Assembly (NCBI GenBank): GCA_903813345.2
Contig: CAIIXF020000012.1
Coordinates: forward strand, 7,961,615 to 8,025,614
Length of the DNA stretch: 64,000 nt
Direction of reading: 5' to 3'
DNA from: Owenia fusiformis
Taxonomy: Eukaryota > Annelida > Polychaeta > Sabellida > Oweniidae
This document shows, piece after piece, positions 25,018-35,540 of this stretch (position 1 is its first letter; each line of letters begins with the position of its first letter). Made by a program: the position numbers and the translations under genes. The notes beneath the pieces were generated by a model. The model did no database searches. It was not told where the DNA came from and worked only from the letters and a program-made list of their open reading frames with translations.

Positions 25018-25265
25018 ATTTTCAGCTGAATATATTTCCAATATAAGGTGAAAACTATAATCTCACAAGGCTTAATAAAATTGATTCTCCTACCCCATAA
25101 ATATACACTTTTGACACCAATCGTATCAGTGTAGCATTCACTGATGTGAAGATATCATCATTGTTATATTTCTGGTGGCCATTTTTAAAAACACATAATT
25201 TCCTATAAAGTGAAAATTCTTATCATAAAAGACCTATTTAAAAGGATTCTATAACCCAATATTAA

Positions 25266-25629
25266 AGGTGCAATAATTAGTGCAGAGGGGTCATTCAACG
25301 ATCATGGACCAGTGTCAAAATATATTTAAGTTTGGATATTTCATCAAGACTAACATCTATTTTTATTATCTACAAAGAAACCCCCTAGATAAACATTATT
25401 TTAGCTGATATTCCTCTTGAAACATGGTGGATCTTAAAATTATAAAAGTGGAAGTCCCCTTTTTGAAGCTTTGAACTGAATTTACACTTCTTAATGCTGA
25501 AATTGATCATTTATCCGTACATTTTCAGAAAATAGGTATGTCAAGGAAGATGTTAAACCAAATGTTGCCTTGATAGTTCAGAAAAAATGAAAACACTTTC
25601 CTATTTTCTCTACAGTCCTTATTGCCCCT
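25266..25629. mobile_element. TTAA-flanked MITE, copy 1
   Basis: TTAA lies immediately outside both ends (25262-25265 and 25630-25633). The ends are AGGTGCAATAATTAGTGCAG and, inverted, AGGGGCAATAAGGACTGTAG. TTAA target duplications occur in the piggyBac and Kolobok superfamilies; a terminus starting AG fits Kolobok better than the CCC start of piggyBac. Noncoding. Copy 2 is inverted at 28134-28448. Confidence 0.78.
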
Positions 25630-26059
25630 TTAATGTATACTTTTTGACACCACTCTTATTATCGTAGCATGCTTAGAAGCGAAGATATCTTCTTTGTTAT
25701 ATTTCTGGCAGCCATTTTGAAAAATGCATATATTTTGAATATAAAGTGCAAGTGCTGAATTTACAAGATTCGAAACGTAATTAAATAGATTCTACAACTA
25801 CATTAATGTATATTTTGACACCACTCTTATAATTGTAGCATGCACAGAAGCAAAACTATTGTCTCTGATGTATTTTTGGCGGCCATTTTGAAAGATGTGT
25901 GTATTTCCAATATAAAGCGCCATCTAGCTTGTGTCTTTGGATAAATTTATTTCTATTGCTCTAAGGTACGTCCATGCCAAATGGGACATTTGCATCATAC
26001 AATGAAGTCCAAATGTAGTTAACCCATCTACTTCTAAACTAAGTATGTTTATTTTTCAG

Positions 26060-26515
26060 AAAAGAAGAGACCCTAACGCTCCTGTAGTTTGTAGATTGAA
26101 AAACGCGATACCTTGGACACCTGCTCCAAAGACATTTGTACTTCAAAACGCAGGCAGGGGTGACTGCAACCGCAATAAAACCCGAAAAACTTCCTAATCA
26201 TGGTGTTTTGGCACTTCAAATTTGGCACAAATTATTTTCATTCAATGTGTAGTAAATCTGTAGAGTGTCATCAAATTCACTCCATGGACTTAAATAAATT
26301 AGATGAAGATAACTTTTGCCAAAATTAAAGTGCCAAAACACCATCGTTAGAGAGTTATTTGGTTTTATGGTGGTTGCAGTCACCCCTGATATCGTTTTGA
26401 AGTATTTTCTATTACGAATGTCTTTTGAGAAGGTTCTTGCTGGAAAAATAAACATAATTTGTTTGTTTTTTCCAAGATAAAGCGATTTCTTTCGGTTGCG
26501 TTTTTGAGCACCCCA
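26060..26515. mobile_element. Partial copy of the CAGGGTG MITE family
   Basis: The segment shares GACACCTGCTC, AGGGGTGACTGCAACCGC, CATGGTGTTTTGGC and, inverted further on, GGTTGCAGTCACCCCTGA with the palindromic element at 43610-44375. Only the right-hand TIR remnant (GCGTTTTTGAGCACCC) is visible. Confidence 0.6.
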
Positions 26516-27071
26516 GTACGACTGTAGAAAATTATCTGTTCATGGCATAGAAGTACATGGGAAAATCCGTAGAGAGGGGGGGGGATGGAATCCCGGCTGT
26601 CCACAAAAGGGTTAATAATTGCTGGAGTAAAACACTAATTTAACAGAATGGGCTAAAGCTGAACACTCGTCAAATCATTGCATGATTACAGTTAGGTGAA
26701 AACTATTTTTAGGCTGCGTAATGGCAGCTTGACAAGTGACATAAATACCAGTTTTAGTCTGCGTAATGGCTAGTTTGACAACTGTTTATTTAAAAATTAC
26801 TATATCTACTTTGAAAAGGACAAAAACGCATTATGAATCACCGTACACAACTTATTTACGGTCGGAAAATTTACCTGGATGATCTGCAACCATAGTTTAA
26901 TCAATTCTATCGCTTTGGAAAACGTTGGTGTAATATTAGATATCCTACTCTCTAATGTTTACTCCCAGTAATCCATTGCTGCATGGTGTTAAATTATTAT
27001 TGTACTGCATTGCTGCAATACAATATAGTTGAACGGATGTCGTGATGCAAGTAGGTCAACGCATGACCTAA
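26516..27071. other. No gene; short diverged repeat
   Basis: A G-rich tract lies near 26574-26585. GGCTGCGTAATGGCAGCTTGACAA and GTCTGCGTAATGGCTAGTTTGACAA-type units occur about 50 bases apart near 26712-26780 (written here as GCGTAATGGC plus TTGACAA). No ORF. Confidence 0.4.
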
Positions 27072-27769
27072 ATGATGCCAACGTGTCACCATATGTTAAT
27101 AGTGTCGCTTCAGCTGATTAAACAGCATCTATCCAATGCTCTATTGAATAGTATGATATAAATTATGATAACGTGTCACTTTCTGTTAATAGTGTAGCTT
27201 CAGCTGATTAAACAGCATTTATCCAATGCTCTATTGAATAGTATGATATAAATGATGACAACGTGTCACTTTCTGTTAATAGTGTAGCTTCAGCTGATTA
27301 AACAGCATCTATCCAATGCTCTATTGAATAGTATGATATAAATGATGATAACGTGTCACTTTCTGTTAATAGTGTAGCTTCAGCTGATTAAACAGCATCT
27401 ATCCAATGCTCTATTGAATAGTATGATATAAATGATGACAACGTGTCACTTTCTGTTAATAGTGTCGCTTCAGCTGATTAAACAGCATCTATCCAATGTT
27501 CTATCGAATAGTATGATATAAATGATGATAACGTGTCACTTTCTGTTAATAGTGTCGCTTCAGCTGATTAAACAGCATCTATCCAATGTTCTATCGAATA
27601 GTATGATATAAATGATGATAACGTGTCACTTTCTGTTAATAGTGTCGCTTCAGCTGATTAAACAGCATCTATCCAATGTTCTATCGAATAGTATGATATA
27701 AATGATGATAACGTGTCACTTTCTGTTAATAGTGTCGCTTCAGCTGATTAAACAGCATCTATCCAATCC
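27072..27769. repeat. 90-bp minisatellite, about 7.7 copies
   Basis: The string AACAGCATCTATCCAATG recurs at 27121, 27211 (one change), 27301, 27391, 27481, 27571, 27661 and 27751, an exact 90-base period. Variants mark sub-types: GCTCTATTG in the first copies and GTTCTATCG in the later ones; AGCTT or CGCTT; GATGACA or GATGATA. The last three full units are virtually identical. Confidence 0.95.
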
Positions 27770-28133
27770 AATCTATTAAACATTTAGAGTCAGTGGGCAT
27801 TACTTCTTCGCGATCCTTGTTTACATCCATACATTACAGATCATTACATTCAAAATTGTGCAAATATATAAAAGGACACCAAAAGGCATTAGTTAAGCGG
27901 TATGTCCTGTTTAAGAACCTGATATTACTACCGCAAAATTACTCCCCCACAAAAATCTATGTATTTGTTGTAACTCGATCAACTTGAGTGCTTCTGAGAT
28001 AATGAGGATTTTGTATCTATCCTCATCATAGCATACATGATGATACATGTATGTAGCTTATAAGTCAGTTGCATATCCATGCTCGTTAAGTCAATACATC
28101 ATTGCTGAAATCCGCATATACATGAGAACTTAA

Positions 28134-28448
28134 AGGGGCAACAAGGACTGTAGAGAGAAAATTCTAAAAGTTTTATTTTTTCTGAGCTATCGGGTCAATA
28201 TTTGGCTTAACTTCTTCTTTGCCATACCTATATTCTTAAAGCTTTTATAAAAGGAGCCCGCTTATAGATTTTTAAGACCCACTACGTTTCAAGAGAGGAA
28301 TATCAGCTGAAATAATGTATATTCAAGGGTATTTCTTTAAAGATAATAAAATATATATGTTAGTCTTGATGACATATCCAAACTTAAATATATTTTGACA
28401 CTGGTCGATGATCGTTGAATGGCCCCCTTTGTACTAATTGTTGCACCT
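28134..28448. mobile_element. TTAA-flanked MITE, copy 2 (inverted relative to copy 1)
   Basis: Ends AGGGGCAACAAGGACTGTAG and, inverted, AGGTGCAACAATTAGTACAA, with TTAA at 28130-28133 and 28449-28452. Internal blocks TATTTTGACACTGG and TTGAATGGCCCC match copy 1 in reverse complement. Confidence 0.78.
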
Positions 28449-28849
28449 TTAAGTTGATCGAGTCTCATCTCAATATTCACGTGGGATGGTATTGCTAGAA
28501 TCTATTTTCAATAGTAGGAATAGGGGTTATTAAACATGGTATTGGGCTTGCATTTTATAATACATTATGCCCGATCAAATTTTAAGTTTAACTATATTTT
28601 TACCCGAATGAGATTTGTATGTCAAATATCATCGATATATTGATGTACTCGTTAGCCTCAACATCTATCGCTTCATTTTAATACATTGCAATATTATGTA
28701 CTAATCGTGAATATTAAACAATCTGAATGATATACGGTGATTGAAACGATTGCAATAACATATTTCAGTTAGATTTAATGACGATTTAGTAAAATTTAGT
28801 ATGCAAAGTATTGTAATTGTACTGAGCGTATGGTCAACATAGATTTGTA

Positions 28850-29723
28850 CACTCCCCTCCATAAGTTTGGCAACCTTTTCCCCCCATTAAACTACGTGTT
28901 AAAGCCACTTTATCTTTGAATTTTTATTTACTGAACCTGCGATGAAATACTTATACTATTGATGGAAACGTAATTTGACTTTGATTTCAATACCTCCAAA
29001 TTTTCTCAATTTTTTCCTCAATTACAATAGGTCGAAAATTGATGATGAATTTGATACATTTTTGAAAATCGACATTCCCATGTTAACCAATGGGAAATGG
29101 TAGGTTTGCCGCAAGTCATATGACAGAATATCCATCCATCCGAGTCCTTGCAAAAAATACGAGTTAGGCAGGCAATTGAATTTGCTAACTTTATTAAACA
29201 AAAAATTAATATGTTTCGTCAGGTTCAACAAAGTTATAGGGGCTTTAAAGTCAAAATTGTTTTTCAAAAAACCTCTCCCATTGAAATAACACAGGAGGCG
29301 AAAAATAATTTTCAAAAATGACTTTGAAGCGCTGTAACTTTAATATTCATCAAATAAACTAAACACTTAGTGTTCAAAAAAGTTAGACAATTCAATTTTC
29401 TACATGAAAATATTTTTTTGCTGAATCTTTTACTGAAAATATATCCTGATTTCTGATTTGCCCCGAACCCTCCATTTCTCGTTGGATTACATGGGAATGA
29501 CGATTTTCAAAAATTCATCAAATTTATCATCAATTTTCGACCTATTGTAATTGAGGAAAAAAATTGAGAAAATGTGGAGGTATTGGAAATAAAGTCAAGT
29601 TATGTTTCCATTTATATTATTAATTATTTCATCGCCGGTTAAGTAAATACAAATTCAAACGTAAAGAGGCTTTAACACGTAGTTCAATGGGGAAAAAGGT
29701 TGCCAAACTTATGGAGGGGAGTG
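28850..29723. mobile_element. TA-flanked element with about 210-bp TIRs (CACTCCCCTCC family)
   Basis: TA lies at 28848-28849 and 29724-29725. The left end CACTCCCCTCCATAAGTTTG and the right end, inverted, are identical for over 20 bases and the arms pair for about 210 bp (AACTACGTGTTAAAG, AAATTTTCTCAATTTTT, AATTACAATAGGTCG). The interior has an open frame at 29022-29315 (-) with no transposase motif. Nonautonomous Tc1/mariner-type element. A lone right end of the same family is at 61145-61173. Confidence 0.82.
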
Positions 29724-29759
29724 TATGTCAAATTATATCCACGTACACGTGAAATCAAT

Positions 29760-29897
29760 AAAAGGGAGTTTAAGCTTGAATATAAAGTCGAAACGCCAAC
29801 ATACACATATGACCAATCGCCCATACAAATGCATCGCATAAATATTTTCCGTTCACGTTTAGGTTGTGAAAAACATTGCAAGCTTAAACTCCCTATT
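29760..29897. repeat. Short inverted repeat
   Basis: AAAGGGAGTTTAAGCTTG and CAAGCTTAAACTCCCTATT form a stem of 17-18 bp around about 100 bases. Possibly a very small MITE. Confidence 0.6.
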
Positions 29898-30335
29898 AAT
29901 GGGTGTATTTTAAGACATTGCATTTATCAATCTGAATAATGTACTATTATTGAAAAGCTTGCAATGACATCTTTAAATTTGATTTAAAGACAATTTCACG
30001 AATTACTCTATTTCTACTAACATACAACAATGGAAAATTAAAATAATATTTCATTTCACTGTATGTAAATAATACATACAATAATAATTGAGACCAAAGC
30101 GATCAATGACAATGTCTCGGTGCATTACTTCAAAGTACATGTATGGGGCGTTCAATAAGTATTGCTAAGCTAAACTTATGTTCTCTTGCTTTTTTCTTCA
30201 TAAAACGTTCACAACATAAGTTATTTGTATAAATGTGAGTACATTTAACTTCTTGCGAGACACCACACAATTCCACATGCAGAGCCCTCCGATCCTAGGG
30301 GGTGAACTAGTGTTAAAACTGTAAACCCTAGTATA
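29898..30335. other. No gene recognised
   Basis: AT-rich DNA without ORFs or clear repeats. Confidence 0.4.
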
Positions 30336-30420
30336 CTACACTGTGGCTAGTCGATCTATGTGGATGCAGTCAAGCACATGTAATGTTTCGTGAGTACCCG
30401 CCTCTGTATTTTTCAATGGA
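30336..30420. repeat. Left copy of 85-bp inverted pair (partner 34594-34680)
   Basis: ACACTGTGGCTAGTCGATC, ATGTGGATGCAGTCA, ATGTAATGT and TCGTGAGT match the reverse complement of 34594-34680 at roughly 80% by eye. The pair encloses 4.2 kb with the orphan exons below. Confidence 0.72.
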
Positions 30421-31081
30421 AGAAATTTGCACTTTTGTTTAAATAATCTACATTTACTCATCCGTGTATATCATACTTCATTGATTTACCAAACCAAAGC
30501 AACGCTATAAACACACATTCTCTGATAATTTTACAGCGAATAGATAACTCAAACGAGTTCACTCGACCAGTTTTATCACCTCGCTCATAGCTGTGAGAAG
30601 GTATGTATAATTGCCATAGGTTTTCCTTATAATGGGGAATAAAACATTCAAGTAATATAATTATTTCACGTACACAAATATGTCTGTGTGAAGTAAAATA
30701 CAAATACAACACATTTTATAATATTTTTGGGGTTATGGTATGAAATATCCGCTTTAAAAAAGCAATTTAATTATGATGTATCATGTGGATTAGTAGACGT
30801 TCTAATTGGATTCAATGAACAGACTGGCTAGGTTTTAATTGAATAATTTTGAATGTGTGTATTTTTAATATTTTAAATATATTTCTTAAACGTTCTCATT
30901 GGATACATCAGGAAGAAACAAATATGGTTACATATAAACTTGAGTTGGGACAATAATTCAACAAAAATATAATTTTACAGTAGTATATTGTGAATATTTG
31001 ATGCCCGACGATAATCTGATGTTTACTCAAGATGATGGACATCTTGATTTTATTTTCAATATATATCACAACTATTTTGTA
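30421..31081. other. No gene recognised
   Basis: AT-rich DNA leading to a possible 3' splice site at 31080-31081. Confidence 0.4.
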
Positions 31082-31188
31082 GATGGATCTGGTTGTCGTA
31101 CAGCCAGTGGAGGAAACTGCCCCAACACGCCACATGTGCGATGAATGCGGCAACCTTTTCAATAGCAAAAGCGCACTAAAAACGCATG
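31082..31188 (+). CDS. Possible C2H2 zinc-finger exon
   Basis: The segment follows TATTTTGTAG (acceptor-like) and ends at CATG|GTAAAG (donor-like). In frame it encodes a leader (DLVVVQPVEETAP) and then CDECGNLFNSKSALKTH, the first cysteine pair, hydrophobic core and first histidine of a C2H2 finger. The second histidine would have to come from the next exon. The open frame actually continues to 31271, but there it has no finger-like sequence and runs into a repeat. No other exon of the gene was identified, so this may be a lone exon, a gene fragment carried in a repeat, or part of a long-intron gene. Confidence 0.5.
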
Positions 31189-32472
31189 GTAAAGAACCAT
31201 GGCCTCCTCCACCAATGTGCTACTGCAATACTTATAGCGAAGCCTGTGTTGATCAGGACCATCTTTATTAGACTCCAGATGTAAATCTGGAGTCTAATGT
31301 AAATCTGGAGTCTATAGCTTTTGTCAGTATTCTTCTTCTTTATTCTTCTACACACGTTTTCTCCTTAACTAGAAGACATTGAGTCAAGTCCTGTATATGG
31401 TCAATTTAGGTCCAGTATCTAGTTTCTAGGAAATTGGGTCAATTTTTTATCTAGGTCAAAGGTCAAGAACTAGGTCAAATCTTAAATCTGTCTATTATCT
31501 TCGTCGTTATTTATCGAAACAACTTTGTCTTTTTTCATCATGTAGCTTAGAAACAGCCCTTCCATAAATGTGCCATCAGATTTTTGATTACTGTTACCGA
31601 TTTTGAGATATGGTGTCCGGAAAGTAGGTCAGAACAAAAAATTCTCTAAATTCAACATTTGAGTTATGAAATAAGTGTAGAATGATCTCAGGAATCCGAA
31701 TCTGCAAACCAAATTTGGATCCGGAAGTTATTGCGTTTTGAAAGCTCAAAAATCGCTAAATTTAGTGCCAATGTTAAGTCAATGGGAAAAAAGATTTTTT
31801 TGAAGTGAAAAATACGAAATATAGACTGAGTTCAGCTAAATACAATGAAAGCTTTTAAAAGAATGGAACCTCAAAAGCCATCTAGCTTCAAAATTTGGAC
31901 ACCAAAATGCCTAGGTCAAAATCTAGGTCAAATTCAAAGTTTTTCCTTATGTTTGCGATTCTGACACTACACTTTAATTATATTCTTCGAAATGGTGTAT
32001 ACATGTAGCCAAGAGTGTGCTTATAGTGTTAGCCTTTTGCTGTCAGAAAGTATTTTGACCCACTTTTGAGATATGGCGTCCGAAAAGTAGGTCAAAATAA
32101 AAAGATCTCCAAATTCAACGTATGAGTTATGAATTAAGGATGGAATTTTCTCAGTAATCCAAATCTGCAAACCAAATTTCAATCCGACTTCCGGTTCGGA
32201 CGTTATGGCGCTTTGAAATTTCGAGAAAAATCGATCTGATGACAACCTTATAGAAAGTCAAGAAAAGTGGAAAAAATAGAAAAAATACCTTTCCAGTCCA
32301 TTTCCAGGTTCAAGTCAAGGTCCAGTCCAGGTCCAAGTCCAGTGTTTGTCTAGGTCCAAGTCAAGTCTAGGTCCAAGTCCAGTCCAGGGCCTAGGTCAAA
32401 ATCTAGGTCAAATTCAAAGCTTTTCCTCATTTTTTCGATTCTGACACTACACTTTAATTGTATTCTTCGAAA

Positions 32473-32854
32473 GGACGATTCTCGGTTTGGAGAACGAAGT
32501 TCATCAATCTAAATGAGCATTATCCCTGCTTCGGACAAATTTTTTACATAACATAGATTTGAGTGTCTTCTTTTGAATAGTCATAATTTAATTTGGGTAA
32601 TATTTCTAGATTTTTCGCAAAAAAATATTAGCGCAGCACACTGATGAACTTATTTCCTCAAATCGAGACTTGTATTTTATTGAATCGGTCTAATTGAGCG
32701 TTATCCCTGCTTCAGACCAAGTTTTTATTTTTACATCTTGTAGATTTAAATGTCTTCTTTTGAATATTCATAATTTAATTTGGGTAATATTTCTATATTT
32801 TTCATGAAAAAAACTATTAGCCCAGGAGACTGTTCTCCAAACCGAGAATCGTCC
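32473..32854. mobile_element. Spy-like TSD-less MITE, short copy
   Basis: 382 bp with perfect TIRs beginning GGACGATTCTCGGTTTGGAG. It lies exactly between AAA (32470-32472) and TTT (32855-32857). The flanks TCTTCGAAA and TTTGGTATATATGTAGCC join to resemble the uninterrupted module at about 31983-32010 (TTCTTCGAAATGGTGTATAC), with no duplicated bases. Noncoding. Related copy at 36588-38173. Confidence 0.82.
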
Positions 32855-33149
32855 TTTGGTATATATGTAGCCAAGATCAGTGTGCTAATAGTGTTAGCTT
32901 TTTGCTGTCAGAAACTATTTTGACCCACTTTTGAGATATGGTGTCTGAAAAGTAGGTCAAAATAAAAACTTCTCTAAATTTAACGTATGAGTTATGAATT
33001 AAGGATAGAATTTTCTAAGGGATCTGAATCTGCAAACCAAATTTCGATCCGACTTATGTTATGGCGTTTTGAAATTTCGAGAAAAATCGATCTTATGGTA
33101 TCCTGATAGAAAGTCAAGAGAAGTGAAGAAAATGTTGAAAAATCCATCA

Positions 33150-33462
33150 ATCCTTCCACCCATCCTTCCTATCTTATCCTTCCTTCTATCTATCTTTCCT
33201 TCATATCTTTTCCTTCCTATCCTATCCTTCCTATTCTATCCTATCCTTCTTTCCTACTCTATCCTATCGTTCCTTCTTATTCTATCCTATCCATCCTATC
33301 CCATGTTATCCTATCCTTTTTATCTATCCTTCCTATCCTTAACTTTCCTTCCTATTCTATCACTCCTTGCTATTCTATTCTATTCTATCTCATCCTTTCC
33401 TATTCTATCCTATCGTTCCTTCCTGTTCTATCCTATCCCTCCTTCCTATTTCATCCATCCAT
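33150..33462. repeat. Pyrimidine-rich microsatellite (CTATCCTTC-type)
   Basis: Irregular runs of TATCC, TTCC and CTAT units for about 310 bases, ending in (CATC)n. It keeps a plus-strand frame open with a low-complexity product, which is not a gene. Confidence 0.85.
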
Positions 33463-33472
33463 CCATCCATCA

Positions 33473-33570
33473 TTTTCTGGATGACTCAGTTTATTCTGGA
33501 TGACTCGGCTTATTCTGGATGACTCGGCTTATTCTGGATGACTCGGCTTATTCTGGATGACTGGGCTTAA
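33473..33570. repeat. 19-bp tandem repeat, about 5 copies
   Basis: Unit TTCTGGATGACTCGGCTTA repeated with one or two changes in the outer copies. Confidence 0.88.
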
Positions 33571-33673
33571 AGAAGTATAGATCTGGAGTCTGAAATTGAA
33601 CTTGTTCAATTTCCAAAGTCTAGTTATATTTTATTATCATAAGAATTAAAAGTAAAAATGAATGAAGTCTTAC

Positions 33674-34310
33674 CTCAGAAACTTCCCATGAAACAGACGA
33701 AAGCCCATGAACCAAAAGTATTTAGTTTCCTTTCTGTATCTCACTTGTTTGGCACATGGAGCGGTGAAATAGTCCACAGTGTCCAAAAACAATAATAATC
33801 CTATATTGGTAATTGGAAAGATTCCACTTACCACGATTTCAAAAAAATTGTAAATAGATGATATAATTCTTGAATTTGGGTCATTTGTTTCAAGGAATCT
33901 GTAGGCTCTTTCAGCTGAGCTGACAAAATCACCAAGATTTACAGATGGTCCATCTGTTGGCTGCTCATTGTCACTTTCAAGGAATGTTAATGGCTCTGAA
34001 ACTTGATCTGTGGGTATTTCAGTGGGTTGATGGTTCTTGGGCTCTGAATTCACTTGATTGGCGTACCTAATTTCAACATCTTCATTGTCATCGTTACATG
34101 TTATGGACCCGTTTTTCAAATTAACAGTATTAGGGATGAAACCATAGTTTTTCCTTCTGTAATGGCATTTTCCAGTTGACGGGTCTATATAAAATCTATC
34201 AATTTTCAATTCTTCATAAGGGTGTATTGTAATGGTGTGGCTAATTACTTCACTGAATAAGGAATGTTTATCCGAACATGGATACAAAGAAAATCTGGCC
34301 AGTTGTCCAT
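33674..34310 (-). CDS. Orphan internal exon of an unknown gene
   Basis: This 637-base segment is open throughout on the minus strand, is preceded by TTTATTTACAG and ends at CTGAG|GTAAGACTT, both excellent splice sites. It encodes about 211 residues starting with a partial codon (G-Q-L-A-R-F-S). Features: aromatic and basic N-terminal half with four cysteines over the exon, an acidic Pro/Thr/Gln-rich linker in the middle, then a hydrophobic stretch (IVVSGIFPITNIGLLLFL) that could span a membrane or pack in a core, and a basic aromatic end (KYFWFMGFRLFHGK). I recognise no family. A donor-like AG|GTAAGTGATC at 34565 (-) could end an upstream exon, but the phases I tried do not join in frame. The next exon downstream was not found; repeats occupy 31268-33600. 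Confidence 0.6.
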
Positions 34311-34593
34311 CTGTAAATAAATCATCATGGTAAAAGCATAATTTATTATAGCATCCATTTGTTACCGTTCTGAATCCAAATGATACATAGTTGAATCCAT
34401 TTGATACATATATGTTGACGTTTACGAAATGTTGTTCAAATATCTTCCCTATAACAGGAATATGCTAGCTGAAACTTTCACACATTGTCATACTATGTAT
34501 ATTGAATATGTATGCACGATTTCAAGTCAATATGTTAAGTAGAAACTCTGAGATCACTTACCTCGATTTTCTGTCATATTTTTTCAACGACCC

Positions 34594-34680
34594 CATTCAC
34601 TATAATGTACGCGAGAACCCACGACACATTGCATATACATGACTGCATCCACATTGATCGACTAGCCACAGTGTACTAAG
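34594..34680. repeat. Right copy of 85-bp inverted pair
   Basis: Reverse complement of 30336-30420, through TGACTGCATCCACAT, GATCGACTAGCCACAGTGTA. Confidence 0.72.
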
Positions 34681-34866
34681 TAAAATGATTAAAGACGAAG
34701 GAACATTTTATATCTGACCTTATTATATTTAAATATCCTGACAATCAGCTTAGTATTGACGAAGTTGTGGTTACTATTGTAACCATTTCATAGGTATGTG
34801 GGGCAATATCAAGGGTTTACATGATGAATAATTTTCATACATCGTTTAATTAATTTTGATAAATAC

Positions 34867-35340
34867 AGGGTGTCCCAAAAATGTACCCAAAAGTATATCA
34901 ACAGCACAGATAAACCAATCAATATTTTCAGACATTTGTGCATAGTCATGTAACCAAAACATGTAAGCTTTCTCTCCAATACACCAATTTTATTTCAGTC
35001 TTGCCTTTTTGAAGCTTTAATCCTTTACCTTTTACACCACATGATCGATGTAACCTCATATTTTGATGACAGCCTGTGTCCCTGCTGCTACATTATTCAA
35101 CTGGCCTCTCTGTATAAGTGGACTATAGGAGATTGTCAGGAAGATACGATTTGTTGCTGTATACCACTGGAATTCTTTGAAAATCGAAGGAAAATTTGAA
35201 AAATTCTTTGTTGAACGTTGTCAATTTATCATGGATCCCAATCAAACAAAAAGTAGGAATTTCAATGAAATACATTTATTTACATAAACTAGGGAAACAT
35301 TTGATTCTAATTGGTCTATAATCAAAAGGAGTGTTATCGA
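34867..35340. mobile_element. Isolated mariner-type left end and flank
   Basis: TACAGGGTGTCCCAAAAATG at 34866-34885 is a typical Tc1/mariner TIR start. No matching inverted end was seen downstream, so this is a truncated copy. The following 450 bases are AT-rich without a readable transposase. Confidence 0.45.
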
Positions 35341-35540
35341 TGTGGATAACTGAATTCAACAATTTTTTTCTCTTAAACCAATCATTGAAAATATTCTGTA
35401 AAAGCACGGTATTTTATGTAACGTTCACTGATTGACAACAATTTAATGCGAAAATGATTTAGAAATATTTTATATAACTGTTTTTGTTAACATTTTTTGT
35501 TTTTTTAGTGCAATTGTTTTTGTTCCTTTCTACCAATTCC

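Larger units (their letters stand above)
22222..26032. mobile_element. Foldback-like element, 3.8 kb, with arms built of repeated modules
   Basis: The left end TAGATGGTTTAACT and the right end AGTTAACCCATCTA are inverted, and pairing continues through GGACTTCA, AAATTTATCCAAAGACAC and AGATGGCGCTTTATAT. Each arm then carries several diverged modules of roughly 160 bp with AAAATGGC(C/T)GCCA..ACA, TATCTTC, a GTAGCATGC or GCTAC string and GGTGTC. Two modules on the left face three or more on the right. The centre contains a decayed mariner-type element and the right arm a TTAA-flanked MITE. No ORF of its own was recognised. Confidence 0.72.
31268..33600. repeat. Composite repeat block with three copies of a ~200-bp module
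   Basis: The block starts and ends with AGACTCCAGAT / ATCTGGAGTCT motifs, also seen at 58805-59040. Inside, a module containing GAGATATGG(C/T)GTC, AAGTAGGTCA, GAGTTATGAA, CTGCAAACCAAATTT and CGTTTTGAAA occurs at about 31595-31745, 32055-32265 and 32922-33120. Strings of AGGTC(C/A)A surround them (32280-32420). A Spy-like element sits between modules 2 and 3. Confidence 0.75.

Noticed and set aside
24736-25041. Minus-strand frame with repeated L-L-T-K-I-V-S
   Set aside because: The period of 21 bases is a multiple of three, so the tandem repeat stays open by arithmetic.
27072-27769. CRISPR-like array
   Set aside because: The 90-bp units are head-to-tail with no unique spacers, and the context is a eukaryotic nuclear genome.
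33069-33503. Plus-strand frame rich in S-Y-P-I-L-S-F
   Set aside because: Translation of a TATCC/TTCC microsatellite; no complexity and no splice or start context.
34560-34680. Short first exon (MGSLKKYDRKSR) before the orphan exon at 33674-34310
   Set aside because: The donor is good but the reading phase does not join the downstream exon; left only as a note.
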